From the NCBI GenBank assembly GCA_947471745.1, contig CANJKZ010000979.1:682001-746000 (forward strand): a DNA stretch of 64,000 bases. Direction: 5' to 3'. The stretch is from Closterium sp. Naga37s-1. Lineage: Eukaryota; Streptophyta; Zygnematophyceae; Desmidiales; Closteriaceae. The notes under the pieces are model-generated. The model ran no database searches and was not told the DNA's origin. It was given only the letters and a program-made list of their open reading frames with translations. The position numbers and the translations under genes are program-made. Positions 23,501 to 32,668 of this stretch are shown in pieces (position 1 is the first letter of the stretch; every line of letters starts with the position of its first letter).

Positions 23501-24559
23501 GGGTTTGCTCCTTCTACTGCTGACCCGTCGCTGTTTCTTCGCACCGACACCTTGCTGCCGCCGTTCTACATCCTCGTGTACGTCGACGACTTGGTCTTTG
23601 CTACGGCTGACACTGCTGGACTTGCCCACGTGAAGTCCGAGCTGCAGAAGAGACACACGTGCACAGACCTGGGTGAACTGCGCAGCTATCTTGGCTTGCA
23701 GATCACCCAGGACAGAGCACGGCGCACCATTACCCTGACTCAGTCACACATGGTGCAGCAGGTCCTTCAGCGCTTCGACTTCACGTACTCCTCGCCTCAG
23801 GCCACTCCTCTGTCTACTCGCCACTCGCTCTCAGCTCTGCCTTCGGATGAGTCCGTAGAGCCGAGTGGCCCGTACCCAGAGCTTGTTGGCTGCCTCATGT
23901 ACCTGATGACCTGCACTCGACCTGACCTGGCATACCCTCTTAGCATCTTGGCACGCTATGTTGCTCCTGGGAGACACCGACCAGAGCACATGGCTGCAGC
24001 TAAGAGGGTGTTGCGCTACTTGTGCAGTACGTCGGGCATGGGGCTTGTGCTTGGAGGGCGGAGTCCAGTGGTCCTCACTGGTCACGCAGACGCGTCTTGG
24101 GTTGACGACCTGGCTACGCAGCGGTCGTCATAGAGTTACACCTTCAGCCTTGGTTCCGGCTCTGTCTCTTGGCGGTCTACCCGCTCATCTTCTATTCTCA
24201 GCTCCAGCTGTGAGGCTGAGATCTACGCAGGGGCCATGGCTGCACAGGAGTTACGCTGGCTCACCTACCTGCTGACTGACCTCGGTGAGCCGCCTCGTTC
24301 TCCTCCAGTTCTATACGTAGACAACAAGGCCATGCTGGCCTTGTGTCGGGAGCACAGACTGGAGCACAGAACGAAGCACATTGCTCTTCGCTACTTCCTT
24401 TCTCGTGAGCTGCAGCAGCGTGGTCAGCGTCTTGCTTACGTGGCCTCTCAGGCCAACACTGCTGATATCTTCACCAAGGCACTTCAGCCTTGTGATCATC
24501 AGCGCTTCTGTACTATGCTAGGTCTTGTGCCTACTTGGCCTCACTTGCTTACCTCTTGA
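20577..24559 (+). pseudogene. Integrase, RT and RNase H of element C (continuation)
   Basis: Resumes at SLPRLRGM after element B. Integrase carries MDVWGP, YSDRGGE and NGIAERR. A C run near 21473-21487 shifts the frame; the Ala/Gly/Glu-rich spacer and RT continue in the next frame. RT has SLDFSTAFLQG and YVDD near 23580. A TAG at 24131-24133 (SS*SYTF, where H has SSQGYTF) interrupts RNase H, which then continues in frame to the natural TGA at 24557-24559, with YVDNKAM and HRTKHIALRYF intact. The gene is non-functional because of B, the frameshift and the nonsense codon. Confidence 0.87.
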
Positions 24560-24763
24560 CTTTACTTGTACTGTGATCTATATATACCTGCACCTACTTG
24601 TTTATCTTTTATATATAATTCTGCATGTGAACTGGCCTTGAGGCCTTTGAACCTGTGCTCGGAATGTGTGGTGACGTTGTGATCCACCCTGAGCTTGCTT
24701 TGTTCTGCTTTGCTTGACTGGTCTTGTGACCCCTTGTTCTCCCCCACTTTGCCTATGGGGGTG
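24560..24763 (+). promoter_or_regulatory. 3' UTR and polypurine tract of element C
   Basis: A 204-bp UTR with the shared blocks (gcatgtgaactggcc, tgtggtgacgttgtgatccacc, ccccca hairpin) and polypurine tract just before the LTR. Confidence 0.7.
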
Positions 24764-24887
24764 TGTCAAACATTAATCACATAGCCTGTCTAGGCTGTAG
24801 TGGGGTAGACACTATGGGGTACAGTTTTCTAGGGTTTCACATTTGTACCCAACTCATTTCCTAGTCATTCACTCCTGTTTCTTCACA
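24764..24887 (+). repeat. 3' LTR of element C (124 bp)
   Basis: Differs from the 5' LTR at two positions (agtaggg/agtgggg, attcc/actcc). Followed by the TSD cacaa (24888-24892). Confidence 0.93.
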
Positions 24888-25440
24888 CACAAGCCCAAGA
24901 GCACTGCAGAAACGCTGATGATCACTAGACCCAAGGGCCTTGGTGAAGACATCAACAGTGTTGGCCTGTGTGGTCACGTAAGCAAGACAAAGCTGACCAC
25001 GCTGCTGCAGCTCTCGTGTGAGGAAGTAGCGGAAAGCAATGTGCTTCGTTCTGTGCTCCAGTCTATGATCTTGAAACAAGGCAATCATGGCCTTCTTGTC
25101 GACGTACAGAAATGGAGGAGAACGAGGCTGCTCACCCAAGTCGGTCAGCAGGTAGGTCAGCCAGCGGAGCAACTGTGCAGCCATAGCCTCAGCGTAGATC
25201 TTGGCCTCACAGCTGAAACTAAGTACAGAAGAAGAGCGAGTGGACCTCCACGAGACAGAACCAATGCCGAGGCTGAAATTGTACCTCTGTGTCGACCGGT
25301 GAGTCGTCTGGTCATCAGCCCAAGAAGCGGCGGAGTGATCGTTGAGAACAACTAAACTCGGTCCACCAAGCACGAGCCCCATACCCGATGTACTACACAA
25401 GTAACGCAATCCTCTCGTCGCCCCATACCCGATGTACTAC
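24888..25440 (-). pseudogene. RNase H fragment of element D
   Basis: A minus-strand frame from about 25409 (RYLCSTSGMGLVLGG) into the LTR of C. It aligns over the whole copia RNase H domain, including SWADDQTTHRS, AMAAQLLRWLTYLL, HRTKHIAFRYF and ANTVDVFTKALG. Catalytic positions are damaged: the Asp of GHADASW is Ala (DHSAASW), CEAEIYA is CEAKIYA and YVDNKAM is YVDKKAM. RT and everything upstream is missing. It is an old, inactive fragment. Confidence 0.85.
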
Positions 25441-26060
25441 AAGGTTAACCTTTGACCTCGGGGTTACTCAGTGATTTAGGAATATCTGGGCTGGGGGGAG
25501 TGTTCGCCTGAGCAGATGAACATTCGAACCCTCGAGATTTGGCAAATGTATACCAAAGTCATCGAATGTGCTTCCGCCAATTCGTTTCCCCCCTCCCCAT
25601 ACCTATTCCGCTCCCTCCGAAATTGTTTCCCCTTCCCCCACAATATCGTCTCACCCCCTTTCCCCTTTCCGCCACGCCAGTTGCCCTCCCCTTGATCCCC
25701 AATTTCTATATTCAAGTGTTATCAATTTCTCCCCTGCCGAGCCTCATCTCTCACGGACGAAAAGCCCCACGCTCGCCCATTCTCAACTATTTATTCGCTA
25801 CTCGTCAACCAATCAGCAGTTCCCGCAAACATGCCGCCCACAATTTAGCCTGGAAGTCGCGTTGAATGTGCACCCTGGTTTTAAACCCAAGCACCAGACG
25901 ATTTATTTGCATGCATCCCAGTGTGGTGGGTTGGAGTGCAGGTGGCCAGTCAAGTCTATCTATCGTTGTGTGAGTTTGGTCAATACTTGTGATAATTGTA
26001 ATTTCCCCTACCTCTCACACCCTTCCGCCCCCCTCACTGTCAACCTGCCCTGCCCCCTGA
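25441..26060. other. Intergenic stretch, nothing recognised
   Basis: AT/GC-mixed, pyrimidine-rich low-copy DNA between the broken end of D and the 75-bp repeats. A plus-strand frame of 184 codons (25568-26122) is Pro/Ser-rich, lacks recognisable motifs and runs into the tandem repeat, so I do not call it. It could include upstream exons or introns of the RCC1-like gene, but I cannot place any splice site. Confidence 0.5.
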
Positions 26061-26265
26061 CCACGGCTTTCTCACACCCGTCTTCTATGCCCCACTCTCG
26101 TTCTGAGACGTCTCAAAACTAGCGATGTGATGCCACCACGGCTTTCTCACACCCATCTTCTATGCCCCACTCTCGTTCTGAGACGTCTCAAAACTAGCGA
26201 TGTGATGCCACCACGGCTTTCTCACGCCTGTATTCTATGCCCCACTCTCCCCACCTCACCGTCAC
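26061..26265 (+). repeat. 75-bp tandem repeat, about 2.7 copies
   Basis: Copies begin ccacggctttctcacacc at 26061, 26136 and 26211. The unit contains gttctgagacgtctcaaaac, with the palindrome gagacgtctc. The last copy is partial and runs into the pyrimidine tract before the RCC1 exon, so the array is probably intronic. Confidence 0.9.
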
Positions 26266-26280
26266 ACCTCCTACCTCCAG

Positions 26281-27640
26281 GCTACAACGAGCATGGGCAG
26301 CTGGGCATCGGCAGGGTGTGCGACGGGCTACAAAAGCCGCACCTGGTGACCTCCTTCCAACAGTTCTTAGATGACCCACCTCTCACCTGCCCTGACGGAA
26401 TTCAGATTGTGGCAGTGGCATGTGGGGGGTTTCATACCGCTGCTGTTGACACCAGAGGGGAGATGTGAGATGTGACTGGAGAGAGCAGGGTGGGAAAGGC
26501 AAGCAACAGGAGGGTTGTGAACGAGAGATGGGCTGCAGCGGCCGCACCTAGTGATCTGGGGAGGTACATCTGGGGAGGTACATCTGGGGAGGTACGCCTT
26601 GGGAGGTACACCTGGGGAGGTACGCTACGCCTTGGGAGGTACATATGGGGAGGTACATCTGGGGAGGTACACCTGGGGAGGGTCCAAACATATAGTGAAA
26701 CAGCAGCAGGGGTCCATGTCGGGTAAACCCTATGCCCTGTGCTCGCCCTTTCATCCCTTGATCTTCTGCGTTTGATGCATGGGAAGGTACACTTGGGGAG
26801 GGGGGCTGCTGGAGCAGGTGGGGCGTCAATCGCTGCAGGCTCGAGGCGGCACGTGTGAGGTGGTGCTGAGGCGAGTGGTGGCGGTAGGGGAGGCCACTCT
26901 TACCCCCTGTTTCCGCTGTTACCTGTGCATGGGCGGGCAGGTACACTTGGGGAGGGGGGTAACTAGGGCAGCTAGGGAGGATCTGAATGCGAAACAATGT
27001 GCCGTCTCTTTCATCCCTTCACCCTCTCTGCATCCCAGGTACACGTGGGGAGGGGGGTTGATGGGGCAAGTACACGTGGGGAGGGGGGTTGATGGGGCAG
27101 GTACACGTGGGGATGGGGGTTAATGAGACAGTTGGGACACTGAACGCTGCAGGCTCGAGGCGGCACGTGTGAGGTGGTGCCGAGGCGGGTGGGGGTTGCA
27201 ATGACGCAGGTGGCTTGTGGCCGCACCCACACATGCGCTCTCACCCACAGGTGGGTATAATACCTCAAACTTATTATCTATAGCAAAATCCAATCCCTTG
27301 CTGTGTTTGATCCCCCTTACCAGTATATGGGCTGAACAGACTCTTTCCAGGAGCGCTCTCTACATATGGGGAGGTGGCAGGGGCGGGCAGTTGGGCATGG
27401 GCCGCACATACTCGTACAGTTGACACAGCGTGCTGCTTGGGCCGCACATACTCGTACAGTTGACACAGCGTGCTGCTCTTCACTTGAACTTCACTCCCCC
27501 CACTCATTTTCCCTCCCCACTGCACCTTCCCACCCCTGCTCCCACTCCCACCCCCATCCCCCCTCCCAAGGGCGCTCTTTACATCTGGGGCGCGGGAAGG
27601 GACGGACGTTCTTTAAATCTGCCCTCACCCGTCCAACGCT
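26281..27640 (+). pseudogene. Decayed RCC1-repeat (beta-propeller) gene, exon remnants
   Basis: The best exon is 26281-26464. It follows a polypyrimidine-AG and encodes GYNEHGQLGIGRV...VAVACGGFHTAAVDTRGEM, a typical RCC1 blade (Gly-Gln-Leu-Gly and VACGxxHT motifs), ending at a GTGAGA donor. Further pieces: TWGGGLLEQVG near 26785; three tandem copies of tacacgtggggagggggg-type text at about 27038-27110; a blade end with VACGRTHTCALTHR (about 27110-27250) that carries an in-frame TGA; YIWGGGRGGQLGMGRT at about 27360; and ALYIWGAGRDG at about 27570. Blades are incomplete and broken, and no start was found. RCC1-family proteins act as propeller scaffolds, some as GTPase exchange factors. The specific role here is unknown. 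Confidence 0.65.
26551..26690 (+). repeat. GGGGAGGTACATCT minisatellite derived from the RCC1 motif
   Basis: About nine imperfect 12-15 bp units (ggggaggtac followed by atct, gcct, acct). In one frame it reads WGGT..., which resembles the Trp-Gly-Gly start of RCC1 blades, so it may have expanded from that exon. Confidence 0.7.
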
Positions 27641-28662
27641 GATTGTGAAACGCAAGCCATTGGGAGAGACTCTAGTGCAACAACACGGCGATAGATACCG
27701 TATCACACCCTATCAAACGGATATCAACTGAGATTATGAAATTGTTGAATCACTGTAGCCCCATCCGCAAAAGGGACCATGCGTCCCGGCTGGTTGAGGG
27801 CGTGTACGAATCCGGCATGTTACCATCGTATAGCCTATCCATTCGACTGTCACACACTTAACCGTCTGTACCAGGCCTTGATGGCCAGCTGGCTAGGGTA
27901 AGAGTACACTTCGTCCAAGGTGGCCACGTCAATGGGCTTTCAGGCAAGTTGCATGGAAGCAGGTTGCTTATGGCTGTCAAGGTGTGGAGACGAAGCAGGC
28001 ACAGGTTTATAGCGAATGAGCACAGGCACCCATTGGGTCGCTTCCGGCCTTGGGTTGAAGCTTGGTGCCTGGGCCATGGTTTGGGCCAAAGGTAGTCTCG
28101 TCTCGTCCAGCCGCGCCGGTGCAGTGTAACACTTGGGTGCGGGTGCGCTGAAGTATATGGGTTCGACGAAACATCGGTTTATCACCTTTATCAACCCCTT
28201 TTGTGCACCGAGCCATGGTATTGGGCGTTATATTACCGTAGCTTTTATGGCAAGCGAGGGTTTCAATGAGAGATTTTCACACTCTTTATGCACAAATCTA
28301 GAATGTATTAGCGATGTTTGATGTTGTCAAAAGATGGCATTGGACATTCGCAGGAACATAGAAAAGTACTACTACTAACTGTCAGTGGGACATGTGTTGG
28401 TGGGAGGCAGGGCTCAGGTTATCAGTGTAATTTACCCTTCTATACTGATTACAAGGGTGAAATTTTGGGTCTACACTGATGTGCTGGGGTAAATTTTTTG
28501 TGAGTTAGTGTTGCACTGATCTGTAAATGTATCGACGTAGGCCACACTGATGCCTTGGGGTAAATTTTCCCTAAGCGAAGATTACTCTGAAGAGCGTACG
28601 TCCCCCCCCCCCCCTCCCCCCCCCCCCCCCCCCTCCCCCGCTTTTCCCTGAAATGTGTCAGA
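27641..28662. other. Non-coding stretch with a block shared with 47440-47550
   Basis: No gene recognised. About 28130-28265 (gtgcgctgaa...tatatg, then accgagccatggtattgggcg...) resembles 47445-47550, downstream of the CHRD-like gene. About 28430-28575 holds three loose copies of a tgatg...ggggtaaatttt motif. A C run lies at about 28604-28639. Confidence 0.55.
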
Positions 28663-28867
28663 TGTCAGAATTATATTCTTATACCTGCATGTAGTTATAG
28701 CTGTAGTGTAGATTTTAACTTTATAGGTGGTGCAACTCTTTGTTTGTTATATGTACACTAGTGCTATAGTGAACATTCTCATTCTCGACTCTCCCTCCTT
28801 GGCTAAACTCTCTCGACTCCCTTTGGCCTAGGCTACTAAGCCTAGGCCCTACTATTACTATTAAACA
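28663..28867 (+). mobile_element. Solo LTR N (205 bp)
   Basis: Runs from TGTCAGAATTATA to TATTAAACA with perfect TSD tcaga (28658-28662 and 28868-28872). Its layout resembles the 229-bp LTR of element M: tagttatagc near the middle, then ggtggtgca...tgtac, and a ctcgactc...ctaaact tail. No internal region, so a solo LTR. Confidence 0.88.
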
Positions 28868-28872
28868 TCAGA

Positions 28873-29162
28873 TGGTGATTTCCGTTCATCACGCAAGTGT
28901 CGAGGATTCCTTCCGTGCAGTACGTGCGTTGGCCGCAATCACGTGTCCGATTGGTCTGTTAGGAATTATTCCCTTGCCAGCACGCCACGAAACCGAACAT
29001 TGGTAGCAAGTGTTGTATCGCTGCCTGCACTAGGTCTAACCAGAAGACTTTGCGAACATCTGTCAGTGTTCGAAAAAAATCCTCGCTGATGATGCAGGGT
29101 AATTTTTTCAAGACTTGATGTTGCACTGCTCTATCATTGTAACGGAAAAGTGCACACTGCCC
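28873..29162. other. Non-coding spacer between two solo LTRs
   Basis: No gene seen. About 29090-29140 (gggtaattttttcaagacttgatgttgcactg...) is a diverged copy of about 28490-28525, so the flanks of solo LTR N carry an older repeat. Confidence 0.5.
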
Positions 29163-29287
29163 TGTCAGAATATTATGCTCTAGCCTGTAGTGGGGTGCTC
29201 TATAGCGAGTACAACTCTTCTAGGGTTTTGCTATTTGTATCCCCATTCTTGCTAGTGCAACCCTCTCCTTTCTTCTAAACTTTAACA
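29163..29287 (+). mobile_element. Solo LTR O (125 bp), copia type
   Basis: Runs from TGTCAGAATATTATG to CTTTAACA with perfect TSD tgccc (29158-29162 and 29288-29292). It has the copia LTR core tagcctgtagtggggt and a diverged hairpin (GAGTACAA...TTGTATC). No internal sequence. Confidence 0.9.
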
Positions 29288-29561
29288 TGCCCATAAGGGT
29301 TTTTGAAAAAGCTACACTGCCAATCGTGAGTAGGCCAAATCCAAAACGAAGTCCTGGTGGGAGGCTCTTGTGTGTGGAAACAGGAAGGGGTTGCTTGTGG
29401 GTGTAGCTGGTTTGTTAACATGCGCTGATAAAGCATCAACGTAACTGCATTGTTTAAGTATACAACAATGCAACTGTGATCAAACAAGTACAAAAGCCAC
29501 ATAAACACCATATTCAAGTAACTATCAATAGAAATACTTGAATACTTTTTGCTCCTATCAG

Positions 29562-30030
29562 TCACGGGGATCCCCGTTTGGTGGTGCTGGATGTGTCCGC
29601 GCTTTGGCCGTACCTGAGTTGAACGGCCAACTTGCCAGACGGTTTGTAGGCGTATGTGTCCGCGCTTTGGCCGTACCTGAGTTGAACGGCCAACTTGCCA
29701 GACGGTTTGTAGGCGTATGTGTCCGCGCTTTGGCCGTACCTGAGTTGAACGGCCAACTTGCCAGACGGTTTGTAGGCGTATGTGTCCGCGCTTTGGCCGT
29801 ACCTAAGTTGAACGGCCAACTTGCCAGACCCTTCACCATCAGCCAAGGTGACATTCTCGAAAGCACCACTCGCTGCTCCGGCATCGAACGTTTTGGTGTA
29901 GACGAGGGCAGTCAGCATAGCATCCACCAGCTGCTTGTACGTCTGCCCGTTATCCGCCGTCAAAGTACTGGCGCTTAGCCAAGTGCCGGTGGTTTCGTAG
30001 TTGTAACCGACGGGAGGGGGAGGTGGATAA
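29562..30030 (-). pseudogene. Fragment of a second CHRD-like gene with internal 63-bp repeats
   Basis: The minus frame reads PPPVGYNYETTGTWLSAS, then TADNGQTYKQLVDAM...ALVYTKTFDAGAASGAFENVT. This closely matches the last exon of the CHRD-like gene at 47640-47880. Downstream, instead of the normal C-terminus, a 21-residue unit (core GKLAVQLRYGQSADTYAYKP) occurs four times and then the frame ends. The 5' side is cut near 30020-30030, beside relic F. It may be a paralogue fragment rather than an expressed gene. Confidence 0.7.
29588..29840 (-). repeat. Four copies of a 63-bp in-frame tandem repeat
   Basis: Unit gtgtccgcgctttggccgta... recurs at about 29594, 29657, 29720 and 29783. The first three copies are essentially identical and the fourth has a g/a change, which suggests recent amplification. 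63 bp is 21 codons, so the host frame is kept. Confidence 0.9.
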
Positions 30031-30048
30031 ATCTATCATCGCGTCCCG

Positions 30049-32240
30049 ATGGAAGGACTTCCCGCACCTGAGTGGCCCGAAGCAGCATCCTTTCCGCAAC
30101 CGCTTATCACCGGCCACGCCGTTCATTCCGGCGATACGGATGACATCGCCAAAATCCCGAAAGAGGCCCTGGAGCACCTCTCCGTCCAAGATTTTGTAGC
30201 AGACGCCGACGCCGCCATCGACAAGGGTCCTAAAGAGAAGCAGAAAGATGAAGCAGAAAAGGCACAAATATTGTCAGAAGACTATCGGATATCGTGCGGA
30301 ACCAGAAACATGGCATCAGTGACTCGGGCACCCCTCACACACCACGCTCAAGAACTCCCTCAGGGCTGGTGTTTTCGATGACGACGCACTACTTCTTCCT
30401 CGAGGAGGATCTCTCACATCATCAGTTGATCCACCATGCACCGTGTACCCAACTGCATCACTCGCCCACAAGCCATTTCCCGACTTACCTCCTGGCTACG
30501 AACGCTACAAGCCGCTCGATAAAGTCTACAGCGACTTCATGATTCTCAATCAAGAAGGGCTCGACGGCGAGTACTACACTCTTACCTTCATCGACGCATG
30601 CACCCGCTACGTACGGGCCATCAACACCGACTGCCGCTCCCTAGCCTTCGAGTGCTTCGTGGCATGGATGAAACGGGCTGAACGTCAATCTGGACTGAAG
30701 CTGAAAACCTACCAGACAGACGGAGGTTTGGAGTTCTTCTCAACTGAGTTCAAAGAACTCTTTAAGCAGAAGGGGATTGAGCACCTGGTGTCCCTGCCCT
30801 ACGCTCACGAGCAGCAAGGAGTAGCAGAACGGACAAACGGGAGCCTCGCCACCAGGATGAGGGCCATGATGAAGCACTCAGCCGTCCCTACCAAGTACTG
30901 GCCATTTGCGATGAACCACGCTGTCCGGCTGCACAACTTGCTATCGTCCCGAAGCCTCGAGAACAACAACTCTCCCTACAGGGCTTGGATGGGCAAAAAG
31001 GCAGACACGCGTCTGCTTCGGGTGTTCGACTGCATGGTACAGTACAGGCCACACACAAGAAGGACCAGAAAATTTGCTGACCGGGCACGCTGGGGCATTC
31101 ACCTCGGGATCGAAAAGGAATACAAGGCGTGGATCGTGCTGGACTACGCAACACACAAAGTCACAAAATCACGTGACTGCATCTTCTACAAGAAGCTGAC
31201 TCTGCCACTGTTCAAGGAGCACCGCGAAGCTGACAAAGCACCGGAAAAGTTTTTCGAGGGACGTCGCAGCTTCGCCACGTCACACGATGAAGCAGGCCTG
31301 GCTGAGGACGCTGACACAGCAGACAACATACCAACGGATCCATATCCCAATATCCCCCTTACAAGCCCACTCCAGACTCCAACATTCATACCTGTTCATC
31401 AATTCGATCCTGCCGATATACTTCGTGAGCCCACAATTACAACAATGAAGCGCGCCGATCTACGGATGCCGAGTTACCACCACCGAACATCTCGCAAGAC
31501 ACCCTCCGCCTCGGCAACGACAGTGACAACGACGTCGTCGAAGTAACCAGCTTCAACGACTATGACCGCCTTCACTACGAAAAGACCAACAAAACTAGTC
31601 TCCGCATCCTTGGGCTCGTCGTAGCTGTTCGCCACACCTCCCCCAAGGAACCCACAACTGTTCGCCAGGCCTTGTCTGGCCCCGACAGTGAGAAATGGAA
31701 GGCAGCCATGGCCACAAAAGTCGCAGCACTGAAGAGCCGCGGAACATGGAAACTGGTTCCACGATCATCGGCAAAGGGGAGAAAATTTCTCTGTGGAAAA
31801 TGGATTTTCCGCATCAAAACAGGCGCTCTAGCACAGGATTCATTTTTCAACTCCAACCTGCTGGGCTCATCTCTTGGTTCTCTCAGAAGCAGGAACTCAT
31901 CGCCCTTTTGTCAGCCGAAGCTGAGTTCATCGCTGCCAGCGCAGCTGCTCGCGAAGGACTGTACCTGATGGAGCTCCTGCAGGAAGCAAAAGTGACGATG
32001 AACGGGCACTTCATGTTACTCTGCGACAACTAGAGCGCGATCAAAATCGCGAACAAGCCCGAATTCGTGAACCACACGAAACACATCGCACTCCGTTACT
32101 TCTTCGTCAAAGACGAAATCGACAAAGGGAAGGTCAAACTCACATACTGCCCAACCGGTGACATGGCAGCAGACTTCTTGACCAAGAAGCTGCCACGTCA
32201 GAAGTTTCAGCACTGCACCGACCTCTACGGGATCTCGAAG
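30049..32240 (+). mobile_element. Relic F: old copia element of a different lineage
   Basis: Contains integrase, a short RT start and the RNase H end in plus orientation, but not the short LTRs or sequence of the A-P group. Codon use is more AT-rich than in the GC-rich elements. No pair of LTRs could be defined. A purine tract gaatgaaggggg at about 32260 followed by tggaataaaataaagg may mark its 3' LTR, which would continue past the insertion of G (32544-46554). F is broken in several places. Confidence 0.75.
30443..31546 (+). pseudogene. Copia integrase of relic F
   Basis: Open frame with the integrase core: first Asp in KVYSDFMI (about 30535), ACTRYVRAINTDC, second Asp in YQTDGGLEF (about 30720), and Glu in GVAERTNGS (about 30830). 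The copia follow-on is RMRAMMKHS...KYWPFAMNHAVRLHNLLSSR, and the C-terminal part is WGIHLGIEKEYKAWIVLD. So the DDE triad is present. No clear HH...CC pre-integrase motif lies upstream; the preceding frame 30049-30381 is unrecognised. The frame ends at TAA 31544-31546 before RT, and RT lies in another frame. Confidence 0.85.
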
Positions 32241-32242
32241 TA
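31660..32242 (+). pseudogene. RT start fused to RNase H end, relic F (internal deletion)
   Basis: 31672 onward reads GPDSEKWKAAMATKVAALK, GTWKLVPR and GKWIFRIKT, the N-terminus of copia RT. At about 31830 the text jumps, in another frame, to STGFIFQL...LISWFSQKQELIALLSAEAEFIAA, which is RNase H. The whole RT palm including YVDD is missing. RNase H continues to LLCDN and a TAG at 32031-32033 where CDNQSA is expected, then AIKIANKPEFVNHTKHIALRYFFV...DFLTKKL to TAA near 32240. Non-functional. Confidence 0.85.
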
Positions 32243-32543
32243 ATCTCACGTGGCTCATCTTCAGGAATGAAGGGGGTTTTGGAATAAAATAAAGGTTACA
32301 GTAAAATTCCCGAAGGCTCTCCACTCGCGCGTCACTCCATAACAAAGCTACGCGCCTGTATCATTATCGCAATAGCTCATATAGAGCATGCGGAAGGTCG
32401 AGGGTCACCCGAAGGTCAACAGTCGAAGACAGTCAACGGTCGTGACCCTTGACTGCCCAGTAACCGCACTTGGAAGTTACGCGATGCAACACGGTAACTG
32501 TCAAGAATAGCAATAGTCGTGGTTACTGTAGCAATGCAATTCA
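32243..32543. other. Flank of relic F, possible LTR part, no gene
   Basis: Begins with the purine tract and tggaataaaataaagg and ends at attca, the TSD of element G. The sequence resumes after G at 46560. Repeated gtcaac/gtcaaggt-like words are present. I see no coding sequence. Confidence 0.5.
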
Positions 32544-32668
32544 TGTCAAAGTACAATCTTACTTGTAGGCTATAGTGGGGCACTCCTTATGGGGTACAAC
32601 ACTTCTAGGGTTAGTACTTGTACCCCAACTCTTGCTAATCCAATCGTTCTTGCACAGGAATTCTGACA
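32544..32668 (+). repeat. 5' LTR of element G (125 bp)
   Basis: Runs from TGTCAAAGTAC to ATTCTGACA. Primer site tggtattcagagc follows at 32669. The hairpin arms GGGGTACAA/TTGTACCCC form a 9-bp perfect inverted repeat. Confidence 0.92.

Larger units (their letters stand above)
9480..24887 (+). mobile_element. Element C: plus-strand copia element containing element B
   Basis: The LTRs at 9480-9603 and 24764-24887 are both 124 bp and differ at two positions. The TSD is cacaa (9475-9479 and 24888-24892). Inside are a primer site, a GC-rich leader, and a gag-pol frame interrupted at 12420/12421 by element B and resumed at 20577. Removing B (8151 bp) plus one 5-bp TSD copy restores the same frame across the junction in the GAG-pre-integrase motif. 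C itself sits in the 3' UTR of D. Confidence 0.95.
9091..25440 (-). mobile_element. Element D: old minus-strand copia relic, split by element C
   Basis: D consists of a 3' LTR (9091-9217), a 3' UTR (9218-9479) and, after the 15.4-kb insertion of C, an RNase H fragment (24888-25440). The two halves join cleanly when C and one cacaa copy are removed. The 5' side ends near 25440 inside RNase H. A 20-bp block (25377-25396) is repeated at 25421-25440 at this break. D is degenerate in catalytic residues and is the oldest layer of the nest. Confidence 0.82.

Noticed and set aside
9480..24887. Possible retrovirus-like element with an env gene between or after pol domains
   Set aside because: Domain order is copia (integrase before RT), and the space after RNase H is a short UTR with no third frame.
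28604..28639. Long C run as a possible G-quadruplex or origin element
   Set aside because: Homopolymer tracts are common here (also near 62090); there is no flanking structure to support a function.
29588..29840. Regular repeats that might suggest a CRISPR array
   Set aside because: Units are directly adjacent 63-bp in-frame repeats with no spacers, in a eukaryotic gene fragment.
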